A stretch of 64,000 nucleotides of DNA from Gammaproteobacteria bacterium (lineage in GTDB: Bacteria > Pseudomonadota > Gammaproteobacteria > S012-40). The position numbers and the translations under genes are program-made. Shown piece after piece: positions 57,905 through 64,000 of this stretch (position 1 is the stretch's first letter; each line of letters opens with the position of its first letter). The stretch lies in NCBI GenBank assembly GCA_029881255.1, contig JAOUMY010000003.1, positions 244,732 through 308,731 of the forward strand, written 5' to 3'. The notes beneath the pieces were generated by a model. That model saw only the letters and a list, made by a program, of their open reading frames with translations, did no database searches and had not been told where the DNA came from.

Positions 57905-59311
57905 TTAGCCCCCAATCGCGAGTTTTGGATCATAGAGATATTCGATTTTGCCTGCTTCAACTTCTTTCAGATAGGCTTCGAATTTAACCTTGGCGTCACC
58001 CCAGCTAATTCCCATTTTCTCCACGACTTCTTCACATGGTGAGGCGTGCCATTGCAGTTGTACAATCTTGAACGGATCGGCGCCACATGCGAGTGCGGCA
58101 AATTGCACATCGGCCATAATCGGTAAATTAAATTCCTGATTATGAGAACGACCTATCCATTGATTCTTATCCATTGTTGTAATACAGCCGGTGTCTATGC
58201 CTAACATCACGTCAGCATTTGCCTCCTGGCGTGCGACTTTGATTTTTCTATCCATCGTGAAAGAACGGGTAAATTCGCGCTCTGAAATGATGTGACGGAA
58301 ACCAAATCCACAACAGTCATACCAGGTTGAGTAATCAATAACATCAGCGCCTAGCGCCTGAGCGATGGAAGTACCCGGTGCAGTACGATTACCACCGAGT
58401 ACATCTGGGTCGTAAATCGCATCTTCATGTACCATCTTGTAGTAGTGACACGCCGCGTGCACGGTTGTACGAATATTGGAAACATCGATGGTCTGTAATT
58501 CATTGGCAATACGATTACGCATTACATGAACCCATTCCGAATAGTGAATAATCTCTTCCGGTATCACCAGCTTGCCGTCAACCAGACGACCAAGCTTACC
58601 CAGTATCTTTTTTACCTTTTCACGGAGTGCACTCGACTCGACCAGATACTTGCGAATTTCTTTATAATTTCCGAAAGAAGTACCGCAGTGGACAAGTGGA
58701 TAAAAATGACCTGGTTTGTAACCCATGCGGTTACCTGAGACATAGGCCTGATGAAAGTTGCGTAAGAATACGGCAGCGAGTGATTCAACGTTGCCTATGC
58801 CTGAACCGTGATAGTTCCATGCCGTACAGGAGGTCTGATCTGTTTCGTCCAGATAATCTTTACCGGGGACAAAACCAAACTTGTTCATGAACCACATCAA
58901 CGAAGTCGGATAACCGGGAATATTGCCGCACTGGCCGCAAGATTTGTGATGCCACAACTGAGTAACCGGGACTTTTTTATCCCAGCCAAAAAGCGTCTTT
59001 ACGACTTCAGGTTTGTGATCATCGGTTATGCGATGAACTATGATTTCGCCATCTTTTTCCAGTTCCCACATGTGTTCGCGTATATCATCCATACGCTCAC
59101 CAAGATCGACGGTGCGACGGTCCACATGTTTTCGCACCCACTCTGTCGCCTTGATCGCATCTTCGCCAGAAAGATTCGATGCCTGAAAGAACGAGCCATG
59201 GCCAGCAATACCTTGGCCATCGGTGTTATGAAACCCTGGCTTCATGGTCCCAGGACCGGCGCCATCGGGGCCAGTATTGTGATTACCAGGTTTGTTGGTG
59301 TCGTTGCTCAT
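57905..59311 (-). CDS. shdrB1: sHdrB1, heterodisulfide reductase-like subunit B
   Basis: The 468-residue protein is longer than sHdrB2. Its C-terminal CCG-type motif is present (YDCCGFGFRH, upstream HAACHYYK, downstream DTGCITT). The N-terminal motif is degenerate: KSCGQCGN, then SCTAWNYHG instead of CCG and VHCGTSFG instead of CxxC, so at most one canonical noncubane cluster is expected. ATG 59311 has GGAGG upstream. It follows shdrC1. Confidence 0.92.
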   Translation of the reverse strand: MSNDTNKPGNHNTGPDGAGPGTMKPGFHNTDGQGIAGHGSFFQASNLSGEDAIKATEWVRKHVDRRTVDLGERMDDIREHMWELEKDGEIIVHRITDDHKPEVVKTLFGWDKKVPVTQLWHHKSCGQCGNIPGYPTSLMWFMNKFGFVPGKDYLDETDQTSCTAWNYHGSGIGNVESLAAVFLRNFHQAYVSGNRMGYKPGHFYPLVHCGTSFGNYKEIRKYLVESSALREKVKKILGKLGRLVDGKLVIPEEIIHYSEWVHVMRNRIANELQTIDVSNIRTTVHAACHYYKMVHEDAIYDPDVLGGNRTAPGTSIAQALGADVIDYSTWYDCCGFGFRHIISEREFTRSFTMDRKIKVARQEANADVMLGIDTGCITTMDKNQWIGRSHNQEFNLPIMADVQFAALACGADPFKIVQLQWHASPCEEVVEKMGISWGDAKVKFEAYLKEVEAGKIEYLYDPKLAIGG

Positions 59312-59360
59312 GGCAAAACCTCCACGTTATAAAACGTTTAGTACGAAAAGAAACGACGAC

Positions 59361-60050
59361 TCAATCGTCGTCTTCTTCCTGTTCTTCAAGCCATTCTTCG
59401 TATTCTTCGCGTTTTTCATCGATGAAATCTTCGATGACATCGAAGAGGTTCTCATCCATTAACTCCAGCGCGTCCAGTACGCCTGTCATTTCCCAAATGG
59501 TATACATTTCGACAGATGTCTTGAGACTGACTTCCCAAGCGGTATCCGTCGTCTGCAGTGTTTTTACTGGAATCGCTTTGCGCAGCGTTTTGAGATTGCC
59601 TTCAACTTTTTGAATATTGGGACCCCAATCGGGAAAGTGATCGGGTTGTATCATGTCGGGGGAAAGCTGATTGCCGGTGGTAATCAATTTAAGCATGACG
59701 CGGCCAAACGGACGCAACACATCTTTTGCCGATTGCATGCCGTGTTTGATGGAGACTTCACGCATGATAGCCACCAGACCGCCGGGAGAATTCTTAAACG
59801 GACAACGTGCGGCGCAAGTCATGCATTGCGCGCATGCCCAGATTTTTTCCTGCATTGCATCGTAAATCTGATCGACGTTTTCTGTCCAAAGCAGTTGGAC
59901 AATTTCTCTTGGGCTATAGTCGTAGAATTGCGCGGAAGGACAGGTGGCGGTGCAAATACCGCAGTTTAAGCACCCATTGAGTTCGTGATCATAGCGGAAA
60001 TCGCTGCGGATATCGTCGAATATCTGCTGCATTTGTGCGTAGGTAGCCAT
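59361..60050 (-). CDS. shdrC1: sHdrC1, heterodisulfide reductase-like subunit C
   Basis: The 229-residue protein has two [4Fe-4S] motifs: CLNCGICTATCP (Cys27, 30, 33, 37) and CAQCMTCAARCP (Cys73, 76, 79, 83). The C-terminus is very acidic (EEYEEWLEEQEEDDD). It is the first gene of the shdr block, separated from dsrE3A by a terminator-like hairpin and a possible promoter. Confidence 0.92.
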   Translation of the reverse strand: MATYAQMQQIFDDIRSDFRYDHELNGCLNCGICTATCPSAQFYDYSPREIVQLLWTENVDQIYDAMQEKIWACAQCMTCAARCPFKNSPGGLVAIMREVSIKHGMQSAKDVLRPFGRVMLKLITTGNQLSPDMIQPDHFPDWGPNIQKVEGNLKTLRKAIPVKTLQTTDTAWEVSLKTSVEMYTIWEMTGVLDALELMDENLFDVIEDFIDEKREEYEEWLEEQEEDDD

Positions 60051-60116
60051 GCCTTAGATTGCTCCTTCCGTTCAGTTAATACCGAAAACAAACCATCCCA
60101 ACTCATCCACTATATG

Positions 60117-60145
60117 ATTATATTCTGATAATAACACCGATAAAA
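60117..60145 (-). promoter_or_regulatory. Possible internal promoter before shdrC1
   Basis: On the minus strand a TATAAT -10 box (60117-60122) lies about 60 bases before the shdrC1 ATG. The -35 region is weak (TTTATC at 60139-60144). It follows the terminator-like hairpin at 60141. Confidence 0.3.
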
Positions 60146-60169
60146 AAGGGCGATTTATCATCACCCTTT
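60141..60169 (-). terminator. Terminator or attenuator between dsrE3A and shdrC1
   Basis: AAAGGG at 60145-60150 pairs with CCCTTT at 60164-60169, with GAT/ATC extending the stem and one mismatch. On the minus strand a T-run follows. It would limit read-through from tusA-dsrE3A into shdrC1. Confidence 0.65.
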
Positions 60170-60184
60170 CTTCTACGGCCGAAA

Positions 60185-60652
60185 CTACATATAAAGGTTG
60201 ACGTCAGATTCGCCGGCAAACTCAAAAAAAGTTGCTGCGCCGCCATATTCAATCCCATCAATCAAATCGCTATGTTTGAAATCAAACAAATCGACTGTCA
60301 TTTGACAGGCAATAATCTTTACGTCTGCTTCTATGCAAAGATCGCGCAGTTCGAGCACATCTGCGACACCCTTTTTCTTCATCTTTGCCTTCATCATGGA
60401 AGTCATCATGGCTTGCATGCCCGGCAAAGCCTGCATCATTACTGGGACTGGCATAGGCATAGGCATCGCAGGATTTCCCAGCGATGTCACTTTCAGATCC
60501 AGCTTCTTCTTTAACAATTGCAGCCCATAAAAAGTGAAGAATATCTGCACTTCATAACCCAGCGCGGCCGCCGTTGACCCGAGAATGAATGGGGGATATG
60601 CCCAATCAAGCGAGCCTTTGGTTGCGATAATCGCGAGTTTTTTTTCGTCCAT
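60185..60652 (-). CDS. dsrE3A: DsrE3A-type sulfur-transfer protein
   Basis: The 155-residue protein matches the DsrE/DsrF/DrsH-like family used with TusA and sHdr: start KLAIIATKGSLDWAYPPFIL, a Met/Pro-rich loop MPMPMPVPVMMQALPG, and a strand with the probable reactive cysteine VKIIACQMTVDLF. It is expected to accept sulfane sulfur and pass it to TusA. It is 86 bp downstream of tusA. Confidence 0.9.
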   Translation of the reverse strand: MDEKKLAIIATKGSLDWAYPPFILGSTAAALGYEVQIFFTFYGLQLLKKKLDLKVTSLGNPAMPMPMPVPVMMQALPGMQAMMTSMMKAKMKKKGVADVLELRDLCIEADVKIIACQMTVDLFDFKHSDLIDGIEYGGAATFFEFAGESDVNLYM

Positions 60653-60738
60653 ACACGGTACCCCTTTGATAGCCTCGTACTATTGGCGTTGGGCCACCGC
60701 TTCCGTGTGGTAAAACCAAACTGAAAGCCGCTGCGTCC

Positions 60739-60969
60739 TTAGCTCTTTTTGATCAGAAAGTAAAACTTGCCACCTTCTTCACGTGACTCCATCAACTCAT
60801 TACCGGTTTGCTTTGCAAACGCCTCAAAATCTTTTACCGCACCCGGATCGGTGGCAATAACGTGTAATACCTGCCCTGCAGATAACGTCGCCAGCGATTT
60901 CTTGGCACGCAAGATAGGTAGTGGACAATTCAAACCCGATGCATCCAGTTCCTGATCAAAATTCGCCAT
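60739..60969 (-). CDS. tusA: Sulfurtransferase TusA
   Basis: The 76-residue protein has the TusA signature GLNCPLPILRAKKSL with the sulfur-carrying Cys15 in CPLP, then VLHVIATDPGAVKDF. It is a cytoplasmic persulfide carrier. It is the first gene of the minus-strand sulfur operon; AAGGAG lies seven bases before ATG 60969. Confidence 0.95.
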   Translation of the reverse strand: MANFDQELDASGLNCPLPILRAKKSLATLSAGQVLHVIATDPGAVKDFEAFAKQTGNELMESREEGGKFYFLIKKS

Positions 60970-61337
60970 GCTTCAGCTCCTTACTCCAATATTTATACTT
61001 TAAAGATAGATTATAGAAAATTTGTTGAGAGTCAAAGGTAACATAACCCATAGGTCGTATGCATCACCCACTTTATATCGTTCGGGTAGAGAAAAGATTA
61101 ACACACCCGTTCAGTAGCTTATGCTAAGTTCACAATAAGTTACAAAAGAAGTGATACACGATCCAAAACTCATCCCAACAGCCGTGAAGAATATCACAAA
61201 AACTTAATATTAAAATATACGAATATTTAACCTATATTCAAACCCAACTATTGAAGAGCTTGATTTTCTGCGAAATCGCTCGACACTATACAGGGCACCA
61301 ACATCTATCTACCTGCCAACGCAACCAGGAGAAATTT
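60970..61337. other. Intergenic region between divergent tusA and the 61338 gene
   Basis: This 368-base AT-rich region contains the tusA promoter candidate at 61010 and presumably that of the plus-strand gene. I see no further gene, tRNA or clear repeat in it. Confidence 0.6.
61010..61036 (-). promoter_or_regulatory. Possible sigma-70 promoter of tusA
   Basis: On the minus strand the -10 box is TATAAT (61010-61015), with TTTGAC at 61031-61036 as the best -35 box, but the spacer is only 15 bases. Initiation near 61003 would give a leader of about 34 bases. Confidence 0.35.
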
Positions 61338-61643
61338 ATGAAAAAAGATGATTTTCAAGAAGATACTCGCTACGTGGTAAGCCTTAAAGACAACGCGGGT
61401 AAAGTTCGGCCTGCAAAGTTCTACTTATTGAAATGCCACAAAGACAATATGATAGTTCGCTTCACCGACGGTGACGGCGGCATACGCAAGATCGCTTACG
61501 AGAATGTAGTCAAGATTGTTGCCAAACACCCGGTCCCGGAACAAAACCGCTATCACATGCCGGCTGCGCTACTTGACGAGAAACACTGGAAAGAACGCGA
61601 AGAGCTAATTCACTATTCATCCATGTCTCACGCTGGAAAATAA
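61338..61643 (+). CDS. Hypothetical protein, 101 residues
   Basis: No family recognised. The product is small, basic and soluble (RYVVSLKDNAGKVRPAKFYL, then FTDGDGGIRKIAYENVVKIV) and looks like a beta-rich, SH3-like or Hfq-like fold in strand pattern, though this is only an impression. AGGAG lies eight bases before ATG 61338; an upstream frame starts at 61251. Confidence 0.6.
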   Translation: MKKDDFQEDTRYVVSLKDNAGKVRPAKFYLLKCHKDNMIVRFTDGDGGIRKIAYENVVKIVAKHPVPEQNRYHMPAALLDEKHWKEREELIHYSSMSHAGK

Positions 61644-61746
61644 TCGACAAATTACTGGAAACCAACATTTGGCCGACACTAAAGGAATCATGCTAAGGTA
61701 GCGAATATAGTATCTCCTGATCGTAGATAGGAAACGGACGTACCCT

Positions 61747-63189
61747 TTGAAGCACTGGTATTTGATTTTCCGAATTTTGCTATTGTCCCTGCCGTCCGCA
61801 CTAGTGTCTGCAAACGATATTAATTTGCCGACGATTGGCACCGAAGCCAACACACGTCTATCGGTAGAAGAAGAAGAGCAGCTTGGCGCGGCCTTCATGC
61901 GTAGTATTCGCCTACATTTGCCGGTTTCCAGTGACCCTGAAGTTATCGACTATATATGGAATCTTGGCTTTCAACTGGTTTCCAGCAGTAATTTCAACAC
62001 CCGTCCCTTTTATTTTTTCGTCGTCAATGAATCCATCATCAACGCTTTTGCAGGTCCTGGCGGCTATATTGGTGTCAATGCAGGACTAATATTGGCGTCA
62101 CGGGATGAACACGAACTGGCTGGCGTCATTGCACACGAAATCGCGCACATCGCGCAACGCCACCTCGATCGTGCGTTTAGTGCCGCGGAGAAACTCACGC
62201 TACCAACAGCCGCCGCCATTGTTGCGGCCATATTACTGGGCGGGAAAGATATTAATCTTGCAGAGGCCGCTCTTGCCGCCACGCTCGCCGCCAACATACA
62301 GACACAACTCAATTTTACGCGCAAACATGAACTGGAGGCCGACCATATTGGCATGCAGATTCTTGTCGCGTCAGAATTTGATCCACATGCGATGCCGCGT
62401 TTCTTTGAGCGTCTCCAACAGCAAGATCGGCTATATGATGATCAACTACCCGAATTTCTACGCACTCACCCAGTGACAACGAATCGCATTGCTGAATCGA
62501 AAGATCGAGCAAGTAAGTATTTACTTAAGCCCAAAAGCTCGGATATCCAATATCAGCTGATAAGAGAAAAGTTACGTGTCGCCAATAGCACCAATCCTGG
62601 CAAACTGGTGAAATTTTATTCTGCCAATAAAGAGGCTGGAATTGCAGAACACCGTTTTGCTCACGATTATGGCTACGCCCTCGCACTACATGCCGATGGT
62701 CAGTTTAAAAAGGCGCGCAACATCCTCAATCAACTCATCAAGAATGACAAGGAGCGCATTAGCTACCGCGTATTGCTTGCCCAAATCGAGTTTGCCGATG
62801 GCAACCAGGCCTTGAGTGAAAAGATTTTCCACGACGCATGGCAGCTCTATCCTCGAAATCGCACCGTCACGCAATATTATGTAGAGATGCTACTCGCCTC
62901 CAACCAGGCAGCGAAAGCAATCAATCTCCTTAAAACCCAGCTCGATCAACGCCCATCACCGGTTGTATTCGAGCTTTTAGCTAAAGCTGAAGGTGAAAAT
63001 GATAGACCTGGCGCCGCCTTGGCGATGCTTGCTGAATATTATTTTATGTTTGGTCAGATTCATACTGCCATTGAACAATTGAGTCTTGCCCTACGCCAGA
63101 AAGATGTTTCCGCGTCTGAAGCCAACAGAATCGAGCAACGTATCGCCGAACTGAAGCGCATTGCAATTATCGAAAAAGAATTTCGGTAA
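61747..63189 (+). CDS. bepA: M48-family metalloprotease with TPRs, BepA-like
   Basis: The 480-residue protein has a signal peptide, a zinc protease domain with HEIAH (residues 130-134) and the third ligand in KHELEADHIGMQI, and a C-terminal TPR part (RKARNILNQLIKNDKERISY, EKIFHDAWQLYPRNR). BepA and YfgC of this architecture act in outer-membrane protein quality control in the periplasm. The start is TTG 61747, giving a good signal sequence, though its ribosome site is distant. It lies next to the sox genes without obvious shared function. Confidence 0.9.
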   Translation: MKHWYLIFRILLLSLPSALVSANDINLPTIGTEANTRLSVEEEEQLGAAFMRSIRLHLPVSSDPEVIDYIWNLGFQLVSSSNFNTRPFYFFVVNESIINAFAGPGGYIGVNAGLILASRDEHELAGVIAHEIAHIAQRHLDRAFSAAEKLTLPTAAAIVAAILLGGKDINLAEAALAATLAANIQTQLNFTRKHELEADHIGMQILVASEFDPHAMPRFFERLQQQDRLYDDQLPEFLRTHPVTTNRIAESKDRASKYLLKPKSSDIQYQLIREKLRVANSTNPGKLVKFYSANKEAGIAEHRFAHDYGYALALHADGQFKKARNILNQLIKNDKERISYRVLLAQIEFADGNQALSEKIFHDAWQLYPRNRTVTQYYVEMLLASNQAAKAINLLKTQLDQRPSPVVFELLAKAEGENDRPGAALAMLAEYYFMFGQIHTAIEQLSLALRQKDVSASEANRIEQRIAELKRIAIIEKEFR

Positions 63190-63407
63190 TTCACCGAATG
63201 CTTATTTTTCTCTCCACTTTCTTTATGGGCCAATAAGCTAAAATCACTTGAGAATTATAATTAAAAGAGTTAGTGTGCCCTGATAACACGTTGGTACTAG
63301 AGTCTTTTAGTCAAACTAGGTTGCAGTAATTCCAAATTTTTCTGAATGCAAATCTGCTACCAAAGAAAACTAATCTCTGGTTTTTATATGATCGAGGAGG
63401 GTGATGC

Positions 63408-63770
63408 ATGAAATCCAAGGGAACGCTCGTTTCAGCGATCAGCGCCGTTGCTATCGTTATCGGTAGCTTGGGGGCACAATCGGCTGTTGCGGATGTGGTT
63501 GAAGAAGGTCGCGAGATCGCTTTTGACCGTAAGAAGGGGAACTGTCTGGCGTGTCACGCCATTGATGCAAAGGGCGCCAGCCTGCCAGGCAATATCGGCC
63601 CGCCATTGAAAAACATCAAAGATAGATTTGCCAGCAAGGAAAAATTACGTGCGCAGATTTATGACGCCACGGTAAACAATCCAAACACCATCATGCCACC
63701 TTTTGGCAGACACAACATTCTGTCAGGCGGTGAGCTGGATAAAGTTGTTGAATTCATCTATTCGCTCTAA
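63408..63770 (+). CDS. soxX: SoxX, thiosulfate-oxidising multienzyme cytochrome c
   Basis: The 120-residue protein has a signal peptide (ending near SAVADV), one CxxCH haem site (Cys46, Cys49, His50 in CLACHAID) and a distal Met in TIMPPFGRH. In the Sox system it forms SoxXA (SoxAX), which starts thiosulfate oxidation by attaching it to SoxY. ATG 63408 has GGAGGG upstream. It is directly ahead of soxY. Confidence 0.93.
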   Translation: MKSKGTLVSAISAVAIVIGSLGAQSAVADVVEEGREIAFDRKKGNCLACHAIDAKGASLPGNIGPPLKNIKDRFASKEKLRAQIYDATVNNPNTIMPPFGRHNILSGGELDKVVEFIYSL

Positions 63771-63799
63771 GTTTTTTTGAATCTAACAGGAGAAACACT

Positions 63800-64000
63800 G
63801 TGAGTATGAAACGCAGAACCTTCTTGAAAGGCAGCCTGATGACCAGCGCACTAGGTGTCGCTGTCGGCGCCGGTTTGTTAAAGCCGAATACGGTGCTCGC
63901 TGCGTGGCCAGAGGCCGCGTTCAAGGCTGACTCAATGGATGGCGCAATTTCCGCCGTTGATGGTGGTGGCGCTACTGAAACCGACAAAATCAAATTTGTA
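63800..64000 (+). CDS. soxY: SoxY, sulfur carrier, N-terminus only (cut by window edge)
   Basis: The frame starts at GTG 63800 after AGGAG and runs off the right edge after 67 codons. A twin-arginine signal (KRRTFLKG) and the hydrophobic stretch LGVAVGAGLLKP point to Tat export, as for SoxY. The start ATG 63806 is also possible. SoxY carries sulfur on a C-terminal cysteine that lies beyond the window. Position after soxX supports the name. Confidence 0.85.
   Translation, partial: MSMKRRTFLKGSLMTSALGVAVGAGLLKPNTVLAAWPEAAFKADSMDGAISAVDGGGATETDKIKFV

Noticed and set aside
60430-60480. Short repeated bases coding for a Met/Pro run in dsrE3A, considered as a repeat element
   Set aside because: It encodes the Met/Pro-rich loop that is normal for this protein family.

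Overview
The window looks like a chromosomal segment of a sulfur-oxidising gammaproteobacterium of the Chromatiales/Ectothiorhodospiraceae type. Support comes from a purC-bamC-dapA housekeeping block, a complete sulfur-oxidising heterodisulfide-reductase-like (sHdr) operon with its lipoate-binding proteins and dedicated lipoate-assembly genes, the start of a sox operon (soxX, soxY), and a PEP-CTERM/exosortase regulatory locus. Base composition is moderate, coding density is high, and I saw no phage, IS element, CRISPR array, rRNA or tRNA. Species assignment is not possible from sequence alone.

Region by region. (1) 1-4.9 kb: an unusual set of a ThiF/E1-like enzyme (cut by the window edge), a LuxI-like PEP-CTERM-associated acyltransferase, a GNAT-cyclic-nucleotide-binding fusion, a nitroreductase-like protein and one PEP-CTERM sorting-signal protein. 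The PEP-CTERM gene and the LuxI-like acyltransferase both have sigma-54 type -24/-12 elements upstream. (2) 5.5-15.9 kb: two consecutive PrsT-type TPR proteins, the sigma-54 activator PrsR, the histidine kinase PrsK and an EpsB-type polyprenyl-phosphate sugar transferase, all on the minus strand. (3) 16-20.4 kb: a cyclic-nucleotide-binding protein divergent from three nucleotide-sugar genes (two UDP-sugar dehydrogenases and a uronate epimerase) that would feed exopolysaccharide synthesis. (4) 20.4-32.6 kb: a pilin-like protein behind a CRP-type site, purC-bamC-dapA, bcp, a PIN-PhoH ATPase, a coupled trio of an amidotransferase-like protein lacking its catalytic residues, a small protein and an AI-2E-family permease, a LysR regulator with a clear T-N11-A operator, a TM2 protein, an aldo/keto reductase and an HDAC-like deacetylase. 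(5) 32.6-48 kb: signalling and accessory genes: a CheY-like regulator, a large lipoprotein, a persulfide/sulfide cassette (persulfide dioxygenase, two rhodaneses, MarR), a hybrid kinase, a short chemoreceptor, an orphan LuxR-type HTH protein with a sigma-54-like promoter, and an XRE regulator with paired operators on a near-consensus promoter. (6) 48.1-61.0 kb: the minus-strand cluster tusA-dsrE3A-shdrC1-B1-A-hyp-C2-B2-lbpA-dsrE-lbpA-lipS-lplA-lipT-lipS. (7) 61.3-64 kb: a small hypothetical gene, a BepA-like M48 protease, and soxX-soxY running off the right edge.

How the parts fit. Periplasmic Sox proteins would feed thiosulfate sulfur into the cell. TusA and the DsrE-like proteins are expected to pass it to the sHdr complex, whose electrons and carbon-free sulfur chemistry depend on the lipoyl groups of the LbpA proteins. 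The lipS/lplA/lipT genes make and attach those lipoyl groups. Persulfide dioxygenase and rhodaneses elsewhere in the window handle excess persulfide. The PrsK-PrsR-sigma-54 system is expected to control export and sorting of PEP-CTERM protein(s), alongside exopolysaccharide precursors made by the nearby nucleotide-sugar genes. The exosortase itself is not in this window. The most likely under-described material is the left-edge ThiF/acyltransferase/nitroreductase group, the catalytically dead amidotransferase operon, and several regulatory sites.
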